39,906 nt of DNA from Brevipalpus yothersi (Eukaryota; Arthropoda; Arachnida; Trombidiformes; Tenuipalpidae): assembly GCA_003956705.1 (NCBI GenBank), contig QZCP01000402.1, positions 1 through 39,906 of the forward strand, given 5' to 3'. The notes beneath the pieces were generated by a model. The model saw nothing but the letters and a program-made list of their open reading frames with translations, made no database searches and had not been told where the DNA came from. Every line of letters begins with the position of its first letter. Position 1 is the first letter of the stretch. Of the stretch, positions 14,977 through 26,279 are shown piece by piece. Both the position numbers and the translations under genes were made by a program.

Positions 14977-17900
14977 NNNNNNNNNNNNNNNNNNNNNNNN
15001 NNNNNNNNNNNNNNNNNNNNNNNNNNNNNNNNNNNNNNNNNNNNNNNNNNNNNNNNNNNNNNNNNNNNNNNNNNNNNNNNNNNNNNNNNNNNNNNNNNNN
15101 NNNNNNNNNNNNNNNNNNNNNNNNNNNNNNNNNNNNNNNNNNNNNNNNNNNNNNNNNNNNNNNNNNNNNNNNNNNNNNNNNNNNNNNNNNNNNNNNNNNN
15201 NNNNNNNNNNNNNNNNNNNNNNNNNNNNNNNNNNNNNNNNNNNNNNNNNNNNNNNNNNNNNNNNNNNNNNNNNNNNNNNNNNNNNNNNNNNNNNNNNNNN
15301 NNNNNNNNNNNNNNNNNNNNNNNNNNNNNNNNNNNNNNNNNNNNNNNNNNNNNNNNNNNNNNNNNNNNNNNNNNNNNNNNNNNNNNNNNNNNNNNNNNNN
15401 NNNNNNNNNNNNNNNNNNNNNNNNNNNNNNNNNNNNNNNNNNNNNNNNNNNNNNNNNNNNNNNNNNNNNNNNNNNNNNNNNNNNNNNNNNNNNNNNNNNN
15501 NNNNNNNNNNNNNNNNNNNNNNNNNNNNNNNNNNNNNGAGAGAGTGAAAAGGCTATTCTTAGTTCTAAGTAAGAGTTGATCACGCTTTCAGACACGAATA
15601 AGTGCATGAAATTGAAAATAATTTTGGTCTACTTTTTCCGTACGTTTATGCGAGAGAGAGAGTGTGTGTATGTGTATGAGTGTGTGTACATGCAAAGGAT
15701 TACATACTCTACCTGACAAACTGTTTGCGCATTCCAATTTTCGGCTCATTTTGATCGCTCTTTTCGAATCAAAAGAGTTATCAAGATAAGTTGAATGAAC
15801 CTATCTAATCGTTTGAAAGTAAGCTGTTATTATACAACAACTAACATTTCTGAGACCGTTCTTTGTCAGGTGATTGTTCTTTCTTACCAGGATACGTGCC
15901 AGACAGTTATGTTTTTATTCTCTCTATTCGACTCGCTTTTTTTTCATGACTGTCTAGATTCGAGAAAGCGACAAGAATGTTAACCAAATTAAAAACCCAA
16001 TGAGCGAACTCTATCGACTAGCATTGCGCAATGAAGACACTTCTTTCTTTTGATGAGATGAAAACTTCCAACACAAACACACACACTTGTTGCATACCTG
16101 ACTCGTTCTTCTTCAATTTACCCCCTTTTCCAGCTCTAACAACCGAATTGGTACTCCTGAAACAGGAAACGGAAACAATAGCATCCTATCCAATAGTATG
16201 AATGGTAACAACGCCAATGGCACGAGTGGCACAAATAACAATCTGAATAACATATATTCTAGTACTCTCACAGGCAAGTCGATATGCATAACTATTATTT
16301 AAGGATTCACGAAATTGTTTTCCTCTTACTACTAGCCATGATATTTACGATCTTGTCTACCATATCGTTCTGTTCGATGTGATCACATTTCACTCTTCCG
16401 GGTGAAATTATCTCCTCAATCTGTTTCCAAAAATGAAACTGAGAAGTTGTTGACTAGAAAAATGAATAATTTCTGCACTCAGCGCAATATAAATCAATTA
16501 TGAGAAGCAATTTAGTAATTTTGATTTATAACTTCAGATGGACCTATGAATACCTCAAATAGTATCAGCAATGGTAATGGTATTTATTGTACAAGGTAAG
16601 AATCTGAGAGAGGGAAACTTTCCCAAATACTTTCAAACTGCCTCAACTCATGTCAATTTTTGAGTTGCAAGAAAATTTTGAATCAAATGCCTATTGAAAT
16701 GTTGAGGTTTTTTCCCACTTGCATTGAAATCTGTTACATTGTTTGCTGAAGAATAAGGTTCCATATTTTTCCGCTTGTTGCTTATGAAAGATACTGACTT
16801 CGATTTTTCTATTCTCATCAGTGTTCAATCAGCGACGTCGGGAAATGGTAACGGATTGGATATGAGTAACAACAGTATAACCAATAATTCGAAATGCGAG
16901 GCATCAACAAGCTTTTCCAAAATAGTTGCTCAACAGATCCAGCAGCAAGATCAAGAGGATGCCTCGAACAATTCGAATAACAACACGATATGCTCGACCG
17001 GCAATGCCACCTCTAGTCAGCCGCCTCCACCTCGTTTCAGTTCGAATCGAAACTATAACTCACATAAAGTGCAATACAATTCCGTCCTATCGCTGGAAAC
17101 ATCCACAAATGGTTATGTTTATAAAGCTTTGAATGATGGCACAGTGATGAGATATAGGTTTGGCAACCCTTCTGACTCGCAAACATTTTCTGGTCATAAA
17201 GACAAAGTTAAAGTACTCGTATTGGATTCTAAATCACAATTACTCTATACTGGATGTGATGATGGTCTTGTGCGCTCTTTCAACGCGAACACAGGTCAAT
17301 TGATGAACCAGTACAACTGTGATGGAGTTGTGATTAGTATAGACAAAACATTCGAAGAGTTTCTAGTTTTTGCAACCAATAAAGGATGGATATACTTGGT
17401 CAATCATAATTTTAAGTTATTATCATCTCATAGAACTTTTAATTGGATTTTTGCTGTACGAAACATACTCCATCCTTTTAAAGACAATCAAAAGAGGCTA
17501 CTTGTGGTACCTATGAAACACAAGCCAACCGTCTTAGATGCGACCACTGGTAAAGTAATCCAAGAGATAGGTACCCAAGTAATCGAGAGTCGACCATGCT
17601 TGCAAGTGAATGGCAGCATAGCAATACTTGCATCAGTTGTTGATAAATCGGACAATGGAACTTCTCATATCAGTGTATACGACTCTGCCAATGTAAGTAA
17701 AATTCAATTTCGATTTGAAGCTTCTCTCTCTCTCTCTCTCTCTCTTTTATTTCCTCTTGCATTCATCTCGAAATTTCGATGTCATCATTTCATCACAGCA
17801 CTGAATCTTGCTCATAGGAAGTGAATTTATTCATATGGAAGGAAAGAAGGTTACTCTTCAGGAATTGTAGAAAAAATATATTATTCAAGGCTTTATTGCA

Positions 17901-18703
17901 TCAAGATTAGGATTTCGAAACATGATGAAGACGAGATCATAAAAATTGAGTTCGATATCAATAGAGAAGAGATGAAATGAGATGGCGAATTAAGCGATAA
18001 TTTTCTCCAAATTTATTGGATTAATTAAACGACTCGATAGAGAATTCGAGCTGATTAATTAGGTAGAAAAGGATGAACATAATAAATCAGGGTCAGATTG
18101 AAGGTCGAAAGACTTAATTAGAAAAAGGTGTCGAATTCTAGCTTGGATCAAAATTCGAATGTTGAAAGTTGGTGAAATAAGTTTCAAAAAATATATATAT
18201 TGTATGTAGATCGTACAAAGTATGGAGTTACTCAGTTTTCAGCTGTGAAGAGTTGACATTCATACTTTTTACTGAACATGTTCATGATATAGTAAGCCAT
18301 TTTTCTTCTCTTCTTATAGAATTGGAAATGTATTCAAATGATTAAAAAAGAAGGACTCATCTCGTCAATGTGCACTCATGGTCATGATCTCTATGTTGGA
18401 ATCAAATTCCCATCTTATGGACATATCCAATGCTTCAAATGGGCCAACCGTTCACTCTTTCTAAAATGGGTTGCTTGTGTCGCCTACGTTCATACTCTTT
18501 CCGTCATGCCTTCGGATGTGCACAACATGTCTCTTATGCCTTCCGACATAGTATTGAATGGTGGTCCTGATGGAAATGTGTATAACACAACACCTAATCT
18601 GAAGGGACCATTCTTTTGTATGAACAAAAAATGTGATTGTAAATTACCTTTTGCCCGGCGAAAGGATCTAGATTTTCACTACGCTAAGCTTCAAAACTCC
18701 TAG
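11474..18703 (+). CDS. ZNF106-like WD40-repeat protein, six exons
   Basis: Exons are 11474-11756, 14548-14788, 16134-16273, 16538-16595, 16822-17692 and 18320-18703. All phases close, giving 658 residues. Exon 1 encodes a charged coiled coil (about residues 15-85). Exons 2-4 and the start of exon 5 encode a low-complexity Asn/Ser/Gly linker. Exon 5 then carries WD-repeat blades, with landmarks such as GHKDKVKVLVLD, LLYTGCDDGLVRSFN and RLLVVP. Exon 6 ends with DGNVYN and a C-x4-C-x13-H zinc-finger-like remnant. Vertebrate ZNF106 (RNA-binding, linked to splicing and neuromuscular maintenance) has the same C-terminal order: WD repeats starting with a VY-x-A-x2-DGT-like blade, then C2H2 fingers. 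This protein is far shorter, and no N-terminal zinc fingers are seen. The start could be internal if upstream exons exist. Intron 3 uses a GC donor. Intron 2 contains an N gap. Confidence 0.82.
12493..12519. repeat. (CT)n microsatellite in ZNF106-like intron 1
   Basis: A short CT run lies in a strongly pyrimidine-rich part of intron 1 (about 11780-13350 on the plus strand). Confidence 0.9.
13880..13956. repeat. (GA)n microsatellite in ZNF106-like intron 1
   Basis: A GA array of about 75 bases with a GGG interruption near its start, about 600 bases upstream of exon 2. Confidence 0.95.
14923..15540. repeat. (GA)n array spanning an assembly gap
   Basis: GA repeat runs into 561 N at 14977-15537 and resumes as GAGAGAG on the far side. 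The gap lies in intron 2 of the ZNF106-like gene, between exons at 14788 and 16134 whose phases agree. It therefore probably hides only repeat, although a small skipped exon cannot be excluded. Confidence 0.95.
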
Positions 18704-20509
18704 ATTTAGGATAAATGGCGAAAGGAAAGAAAGGAATAGAAAAGTTGATGATTCTTAACCGGGAGCTCGATCTTAGGGTACAAACAGGTTCACTTAACTT
18801 CACAGAGACCTTGTAGATATCAAATGAAGTTTGAATAGCTTCGACAGGATGTACGTACTAGAATTTCTGCTATTCTCTCAGTTCCACCGTGAGATTCTAG
18901 CACTAATCTTCTCTTGCTTGCTTCCCCTCTCCATCTCTCTATCGTTCTCTGCTATCCTATCCTTAAATGTGGGCCGAGATTCTCAGTTATCTAAAAAAAA
19001 ATTGGTGTATTTTCGCAAAGTTTTCAAGCGATTTCACTGTGAAATTTTAATGTATTCTCACTTCTCTTTCTCTCTCCCTTCGATTCTCTATGTTCCATTG
19101 AGCTCGTACTCTCAACTTCTGTTCTAATTTTTTGTTTATCGTTTTTCACTTCTTGAGCTGGTCACAATACTTTTTGTTCACTCTCCATCTTTTCTGGCTA
19201 TTTATGTTTGTGTGTCTCCAGAGTCCTCCCACTCTTCTCCCTCTTCTCACACACAGAAGAAAAATTTTTCTCCTTTTGCCTTTTCCCAGTGCTTGAATAA
19301 TTCCTTCATGATAACTGGAAGATCTATTTCGAACTTATATTTCCTAACTCGCTGTTTTTTGCTTGAATTCTCATATGATTGATGGTAATCACATAATTTT
19401 GATTCAGATTCTATCCATATACTGAGTGTATATGGAGGTGTCTAAATGTAAATCAGATCAAAATCTGTTTTCCTTGACGCTGATTGCAGCGTACAAAATA
19501 TTTTCTCAACTACATTTCTCTCATTCTCTTTCTCATTAAGCGCGTTCTTTTAAGCTTTTTTGTAACCATCCCTTGTCTGATGATTCTATCCAGAAGAAAA
19601 ATTAATTCGATAGTTTGATTAACGCCTCAAGCTCGAAGTTTCGATCAAATCCAGCCTCATGGTTTGGATAGTTGGATTAGAGAAAAAGTTAAGCTTTTGT
19701 TGAAAAAAAGAGATGGAAAAGCTATTTTAAATTGGAAGATGATGATGTCCCTCTCAGATCTCCTCATAATCCTTGCTCATCTCTTACTCCTCATCACGCC
19801 TTCCTTGTGTCTTTCTCTCTATTTTTTCTGTCTCTCTTTCTCTTTCTCTTTCTCTCTCTCTATCGATGTCTTTCTCTCTTTCTCTCTTAAAACTTTTGAT
19901 TATTCGGAGCAATGCTCCTTTATGTATGGATTTTTTTTGCCGAGACAATTATTGTCAATCTGCATTTTATGAACATGATTTACTCATACTTTTTGAACTT
20001 CCAATATTATTATAATTTAAAATCTCGCTCGACTCTTCAATTTACTTTCCTGATTCCTGTAATCGCTGACCAATCATCCCACACTTTTTTATCTCTTTCA
20101 CTCTCCTTCTCTTTATCTTTTTGTGCTGCACTTGATTTTTAAACAATATCTCCAAAATTTTCATGTGGACCGTTTAAGCATCATCTGCACTTTTTTCATC
20201 ACTGATCTGTGAGCCTGATCAGGTCAAACATTTGATGTACAAGTGATACAGACAAAAAAAATCAGATCAACCGACGTGATATACATATTACTCTCTCTCC
20301 GGTGATGATTGGTGAAAGGAATACAAGGAATAGAAAAAGGAATTTTCCGAAGAGAATTTTTTTTCTTCTTTCTGAATATACTGGAAAGAATTCACCGAAT
20401 TTTCCTCTAATATTTTCGAAAAAAAAATTTTTATTTTTTTGTCTTTCTTGCTTTTGCTTTCTTCTTTTTCTCACACACAAACACAAACTTTTCTCGAACT
20501 CGAATACCT

Positions 20510-20546
20510 ATTATTATTATTATTATTAATATTATTATTATTATTC
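20510..20546. repeat. (TTA)n microsatellite
   Basis: About twelve TTA units with one interruption, just beyond the RING-like gene's poly(A) signal. Confidence 0.9.
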
Positions 20547-20548
20547 TA

Positions 20549-20554
20549 TTTATT
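20549..20554 (-). terminator. Poly(A) signal AATAAA, RING-like gene
   Basis: On the minus strand AATAAA lies about 53 bases after the stop at 20607, a normal spacing for a short 3' UTR. Confidence 0.6.
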
Positions 20555-20606
20555 TGCATAGAATATTAAAGCATTTCTCGTAATTTATCAATAGCCCGAT
20601 CACTAA

Positions 20607-21824
20607 CTAATCACTTTGTATCCAATATAACAAACCCATGACCGAGACCAGTCCTGCTATCAACAAAAATATAAGCGAGGTTGGAACTTCTGATAAAAAT
20701 CCACTGGATGGTTCTTGTGCTCTTCTCAACGATCTTTTCTTTGATGAAACTTTTTTAGATGATTTTGATGATGTTAATGATGGAGCCTTTTTTTCTGTGA
20801 TCTTTTGTTTTGAAATTATTTTCCGTTCCCGAACAGAAGATTTTCCATCTGGACCTTTTTGGGGTTGGACAATTCCCTCTTGTCCATCCAAAGTTTTCTC
20901 CCGAAGTTCGAGAGTTGCTTCTTGTCCATCAGATTCACTTGTTCCATCAGTCTTGGTCACCGAAACATCCTCTTGTCCAGCTACTGGAATCGACTCTACA
21001 ACCCATTTCCGTTCATCTTTTCTCGATGGCCGCAGACGTCCGAAACCTGACCGGACTAATGGTGGTTGGTCATCGCTGCCTGATTTGATTTTCACCTCTA
21101 AGGTTATGGCTGTTGGGGGCATGAGATGAAATTGAATGCTTTAAGAATTAGTTCATGGAAAATCTAGTAGTTCTGATGGGGCGTTCAGTTGAACGGATTA
21201 TGGAATTCTCAAATACTTACATGGAAAATCAATTATTGTTGCTCCTTTTCGTTCACTTGATTTGTCATACTCCAAATTGGCACCACAAGTTTTACATTCA
21301 TTTTTACCTTTTGTCCAACTGTTTTGGCAACAAATTTTGTGAGGACATTTGTTCATATTATCATATGTGAAATGATGCTTCAGAAATGCTCTAATTTTTG
21401 GTTGTCCAGGAGGGGCTTCTTCAATATCACCGTCAAAATTGCTCTTCTTGGGATCATTAGCACATATAAAACACAAGCGATCCTTTTCCGTGCCAATATT
21501 TACTAATCGAGAATCTTCTCTGGTCAGTACTTTTTTATAGTACCTACCGCAATCCTGAACAGTACATTTGCGCCAACCAAGCCACATGGGAAAAAAATCT
21601 GCCCTTGGCTTGGAATCTTTTTTCTTGTTTTCTTCGTAACATTTCTTACAATATGCATGATGACAATTCAACGGATACACTAGATGTCTAGCAAGAGTGA
21701 GAGCAGATCTTAAACTATCTTCCAAATTTTCTACCAATTCTTGGTCACATTGTACACATTTCTTTGGCGGGATTTCACACTCGGGAAGTGAAGATTCGGT
21801 CTGTGAAACCTCTTCCTGGCTCAT
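20607..21824 (-). CDS. RING-like zinc-binding protein with C-terminal membrane anchor, two exons
   Basis: Exons are 21824-21221 and 21109-20607, joined across a 111-bp GTAAGT...CAG intron in phase 1, giving 368 residues. Residues 23-62 read C-x2-C-x27-C-x-H-x2-C-x2-C, matching the first six ligands of a RING finger; C87/C92 or C118/C121 could supply the last pair. More cysteine pairs follow (C118/C121, C160/C165-166, C177/C180), suggesting a second zinc module. Exon 2 encodes a polar, Lys/Ser-rich linker and ends in one hydrophobic segment (SLIFLLIAGLVSVMGLLYW) only four residues from the C-terminus. No N-terminal signal is seen, so this fits a tail-anchored protein with its zinc domain facing the cytosol. 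I do not recognise the family. A membrane-bound ubiquitin ligase is a reasonable guess, not shown. An AATAAA follows the stop by about 53 bases. Confidence 0.78.
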
Positions 21825-22298
21825 CTATTTACTCATCAAAAGAGTTCATGTTGATGAAAAAAATTACCTGACTGAACGAAAAATTTCTCCAAAAATCTCT
21901 ATCATGTGATGTTAACGTGAGGGATATTAAGATAAAGATATATTTTTATTGGAATGTAAACAAGAGCGTTTACTCTCACGAATAATCCTTCTATTATTTT
22001 ATCTTTTTACTGAGATTCTCCCATTGATATGTGATTCTCGTTGTTCTCTCAAATATTTAGGGAATAAAAATTTATGAAAAGTTGTACGTTAAAAAAATAG
22101 TTATCTTTAGTTCTCAGTGGTTATTCATAAGTTATAAAAAATTGATAGACTTTAGACTAACTATGTTGGTGATCATCTCTTCTTGAACAGAAAACATAGT
22201 CACCCAGCACCGAAAGGCTATCAAGAGAATATGCATTTCAATGCAAAATCGAAAGTATTCCCATTTCCATTACAATTTCCACCTCTCAGAGCTTAGGA

Positions 22299-22338
22299 TA
22301 TAAAAGAACAGAGGTAATGCTGCCGACATTGTTCATTC
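22299..22338 (+). promoter_or_regulatory. Candidate core promoter: TATA box plus initiator
   Basis: TATAAAAG at 22299-22306 is followed by TCATTC at 22333-22338, which matches the arthropod initiator TCAKTY. The first T of the TATA box is 36 bases before the initiator A, slightly longer than usual. No protein-coding exon follows closely; the nearest structured element is the hairpin 400 bases downstream. AT-rich DNA produces such matches by chance. Confidence 0.3.
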
Positions 22339-22696
22339 TATCCACGCTCTCGTAACTTTGATAATGTTTGGTAATTGAATAAATCTTTTCGATTAATCCA
22401 CTGACCCTTTAATTGGATTATGTGGACGCAAAAACTCGACTCACCCATTCATAGATATGGTTTAAGCTTCTTTCGATGAGAAACTTACCAGAGGCTTTCA
22501 ATTACCTAGATCTGTGGGAAAGCTATTCTGAAACAAAAAAAAGCGATGATCCATCAGAAAGAGAGAAATCAGGCAGAATCGGCTTATATTAATAAACTAG
22601 CCTTCTTGATGGATATTGATCATTTATCACTTTTTTTCTGAGAAATCTATCAATACCCTCTTCTTCTTCATCATTATATGTCTGTTGGTAAAGTGT

Positions 22697-22796
22697 AATC
22701 ATCACAGGTCTATCAAGGCTCAAACGGAAACATTTTGAATCACCTCTCAATGGAAATTTTTCCGTTCCAACCTTGATAGACCTGTACATTCTGATT
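22697..22796 (+). ncRNA. MicroRNA-precursor-like hairpin (candidate)
   Basis: 22704-22718 and 22771-22785 are perfect reverse complements (15 bp). A 4x4 internal loop follows, then 8 more pairs (22723-22730 with 22759-22766), then about 5 further pairs including a G-T wobble. The terminal loop is roughly 14 bases. A basal 5-bp helix (22697-22701 with 22792-22796) may extend it. Overall length and stem pattern resemble an animal pre-miRNA. I do not recognise either arm as a known conserved miRNA. An equally good fold on the opposite strand, or a small inverted-repeat mobile remnant, is possible. Confidence 0.3.
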
Positions 22797-23743
22797 GAGA
22801 TAGAGAGGGAAAGGTGAGGATCAGTTAATCATCACAAGTCACTTGCCTAGAGGGCTGCAAGTCTGGAAGACGATCTTATCGATGAACTGAGCTGGATAAA
22901 AGTAATCAAATAGTAAGTTTAATCGATTAAAATGGCCAGAACTTTCATGATGAGAATAATTAATGCTTTTGCTGATGAATTTGAAACTCGATTCTTTTAT
23001 GATGCTCACAGTGGCTTCGATGATGATTGCTGCAATTCACTTTTCCCATATAATGACAAGCTGAATTGGCTGATGTTTCTGCAAATTAGAAAGAAAAAAT
23101 CCTCTCTATTTCGAATGATAACAAGTTATGAGAGTTGAAATTCCTTAAAATTATCAAATGTATAAGAATTTTACTGGGAAAAATCATCTCTACCTAATGT
23201 TTTGAAGATAATTTCAAGTAATACCTACTGAGCGACGGAAGTAAAGTTCTGAGTGTTGAAAAATGATTTTTTTTCTCCTTAATCTCAGTCTTGATCCTCA
23301 TTACCCTATAATGGGAAGCGATGAATTCTGCTTCGAATTGAGAGAAGAGACAATAATCACTCCTCAATGATCATTAATCTGTTCTTCAAGCTAATTGGTG
23401 ACTAATTATTTTTCGGTTTCAAACATTTCCGGGCCACATTTAAGGGGCAGCGTTCGCTGAGCTGGTATCTTAAGGCATTTCCATCAACAAACACAAGCAT
23501 AACTGTACTAGTTCAGAAAGACTAGAAAGTTAAATTTGGCCATCGGCTAGATGATTAACAGTTGATATAACCTTATTGAGTTGTATTTGATTCTGATTTA
23601 TGAGCGGGTATAGAGAAATGAAGGAATAAGTAGTATTCAATTTAGGAAAAAAGCATGAAATGCTAAAGATGTGTTCAACGATACTGATCCTAGCTTACAG
23701 ACAAATAAAATCATTTTGCCATCAGTGGAGAGAGTATATCAAA

Positions 23744-23766
23744 AGAGAGAGAGAGAGAGAGAGAGA
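23744..23766. repeat. (GA)n microsatellite
   Basis: Short perfect GA run in the gene-poor interval, about 230 bases before an inverted CT array at 23995. Confidence 0.95.
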
Positions 23767-23992
23767 CATAAAAAGGTGCAGCGGATTTGGGATGTGAATT
23801 CCTGAGATCCCAATTATTAGCACCACTAAAAATCCAAGCCCACCCCCAAAACACCAGTAGCACCAGTAGATGAGCTGATAGAGCGCCAATGATTATGGAG
23901 GCATTTGCACGTTGACAAGCTAAATGATCATGAATATTCACAAACTCATATATTCACTGATTAGGACAGAAAAAGCTTTTCTACTCTGAAAT

Positions 23993-23994
<2 letters not shown>

Positions 23995-24053
<59 letters not shown>
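23995..24053. repeat. (CT)n microsatellite
   Basis: A 59-base CT run followed by degenerate TTCTC repeats to about 24090. Confidence 0.95.
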
Positions 24054-24058
<5 letters not shown>

Positions 24059-25807
24059 TCTCTTCTCTCCTTCTCTCTTCTCTTCCCTCCGAGCTGAAAG
24101 TTGGTCAGTTTGATCGATTGACTTTGATCCGATGAAGCGATAGAAAGTATCTAATCCGATCATGCTAACTGCCTGAAAGTGATGCTCATTGACATTATAT
24201 ACCGCTACCGAACACCCGCTGACATTAGACCAAATCCAGATCCTCAAAATGGATGGGCCACCTTCGTCATCCGTGTACCACACACATACATCAGCCAGCA
24301 TGAACAATTTTCCAATACTGGAACCATGTTGGCTGTTTTGTCTGAGAAGATATATACACTAGCAATGATTTTTCCACGAGCCTGTCCATGTCCGATGACC
24401 TCACTTGGAGCTTTTCTATGTCGATTGATCGCACCACCCAATATCAGTAGTTGAACAATTATTCTTGTCACTACTCAGTCCGTAGTTACATCAATTGCTA
24501 AAGAAGCATCTATAACTGATTGCCTGCATACTAAACATTTCATCCGTAAATCTAGGCCAAAAAATTGGCCTATCTCTATGGATCCTTAGCTACAAATCAT
24601 CGACTAGTTTGCGTTAGAGCAGATAATTTCATTTTTCAGATCATCTGGTATTTTGCACGATCGAAAAACATTAACCAATTCAAAGCCAAACGACATCATC
24701 GATATTTGGCTACATACATGTGTGTATGCTCTCTTTTCCGAATACCGTTGGCCATCAGTTCCCGGGAAGATCAATGTAAACAACGTCACCGGTATGGCTG
24801 AGGTCACTCTTGAATTGGCCATCAGTCCTCAGACGGCTAGGATCCAGATTACAAGAGTGCCCGGTGCATGGGCCACTTCCGATTCTTCCTCTCGGACCCT
24901 CTTTCCAATACCACTGCTATAGACACAGGGGGAGAGAGAGCTTTTTCCTTCTTGACCGCTATATTCAGGTCACTTTATCAGCACATGGTCTGCATCCACG
25001 CGTCCACTAGACGGGCTCCTTCGTCTTTACCGAATGGAAAAGGTTAGACTATTCAGGAGAGGGAAAGTGAAGGAGAGAGAGAGAGAGGAAATCCCAAAGG
25101 TCAGTGGTCTGTGAGGAGGAATTGAGGAGAAGAAGAAGGAGAGAAAAGAGATTGGGGGAGGAAGTGAGAGGTCAAGGAAGATGGAAGTAGAGGAATACCG
25201 TACCGTACTCTGTTATCACGGAGGGAATAGAGAAGCATTGAATTCTATGATGCTGGTTAGATCTGATGATTGGGTGGGTGGATGGATTAGAATGGAGGAG
25301 GCGATCAATTGATTGAACAGAGGAAGAAAATGAAATAAAATAAAATGATGGTCAGCGTTTCGAGCAGAGAATGAATTGATTCGGAACAATCGCTGATTAC
25401 GGGAAGGCAAAGATGAGAAGAGGAGGAGGAGGAGGAGGAAAAATAGGAATTGATGCGAATGCGAGTAGAGAGAATGAAAAGCGATAAGTAATTGAATGGG
25501 AGAATCAAATGGTCATGATGATGATAGGTGAGATCTTTGGTGTGCTCGTAGATTAGGATAATGACAATGGAGAATACAAGATGTAAGAAAGATAGTGGAC
25601 ATGGGCTCACAAAATTGTGGAGGAGAAAATAGCATTTCTCTCTCTAGTAAGTCCATCGAGATGAACAAGAAGATCAGAAACAGCAAGTAAGGGAGAAAAA
25701 AATGGCATTCTTCTGGAGCCGAAACAAGAGTAAGCGTGCCATCATCGATTGCGGTCATTTTTACCATCTATCTGAATACGATTATCATAATCATTATCAT
25801 TGGCCAG

Positions 25808-25830
25808 GGCACGTGCCGCGTGCTAACGTG
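25808..25830. promoter_or_regulatory. Cluster of E-box / bHLH-PAS-type cores
   Basis: GGCACGTGCC at 25808-25817 is a perfect 10-bp palindrome around an E-box CACGTG. GCGTG (25818-25822) and ACGTG (25826-25830) follow at once. CACGTG is a known bHLH target; GCGTG and ACGTG are cores of bHLH-PAS sites. Binding is inferred from motif only, and no nearby gene start is identified. Confidence 0.3.
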
Positions 25831-25927
25831 AAGTCAATTCATGTGTGAAGCTTGAACGAAATGACCATTCAGAGTATACACGTTTGGCCAGCAGACACGA
25901 GCTAGTTATACATGAAAGAAGATGAAG

Positions 25928-25930
<3 letters not shown>

Positions 25931-25959
<29 letters not shown>
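25931..25959. repeat. (GA)n microsatellite
   Basis: Perfect run followed by an A-rich GAAA stretch. Confidence 0.95.
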
Positions 25960-25963
<4 letters not shown>

Positions 25964-26279
25964 AAAAGAAAGAAAGAGAACTCAAAGGTGAATACAAATG
26001 AGAGAGAACACATAATGTTGATGATAACGGCCTGAGGTCATCTACTAGAGACTAAAGCAGGCCACATCCAATTGGCGAAACATTTGACATTGACCAGACA
26101 AGTGATACAAGCAAACATAAGGTTGGTTATGGCTTCCGTAACGCTCATTTTGTACTTCTAAGGCCAAGATGAGATGTTCGATAAGCTATCGGGACTTGGG
26201 GAAACTGTGTATAACTTTCTCTATTCGGAATTAGAGTGGACTCGTACTCACAAAACATACCATAAATTTTTTTACACAG

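Larger units (their letters stand above)
18704..20606. other. Intergenic region between convergent genes
   Basis: No supportable gene. This 1.9 kb separates the stop codons of the plus-strand ZNF106-like gene and the minus-strand RING-like gene. It is pyrimidine-rich on the plus strand over much of 18870-20500, with imperfect CT/TTTCT runs, and ends in a TTA trinucleotide repeat at 20510-20546. No clear AATAAA follows the ZNF106-like stop closely. Confidence 0.6.

Noticed and set aside
20638..21129. 163-codon plus-strand frame opposite the RING-like gene
   Set aside because: Antisense shadow of exon 2 of the minus-strand gene, whose splice phase, domain layout and poly(A) signal are coherent.
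23711..23941. Minus-strand frame with a membrane-like hydrophobic stretch
   Set aside because: Ends in CT-repeat translation and overlaps other open frames; one hydrophobic stretch is not enough evidence.
24179..24922. Overlapping frames on both strands in a GC-richer island
   Set aside because: Several frames are open at once, as expected where stop codons are rarer; no domain recognised and no consistent exon chain found.
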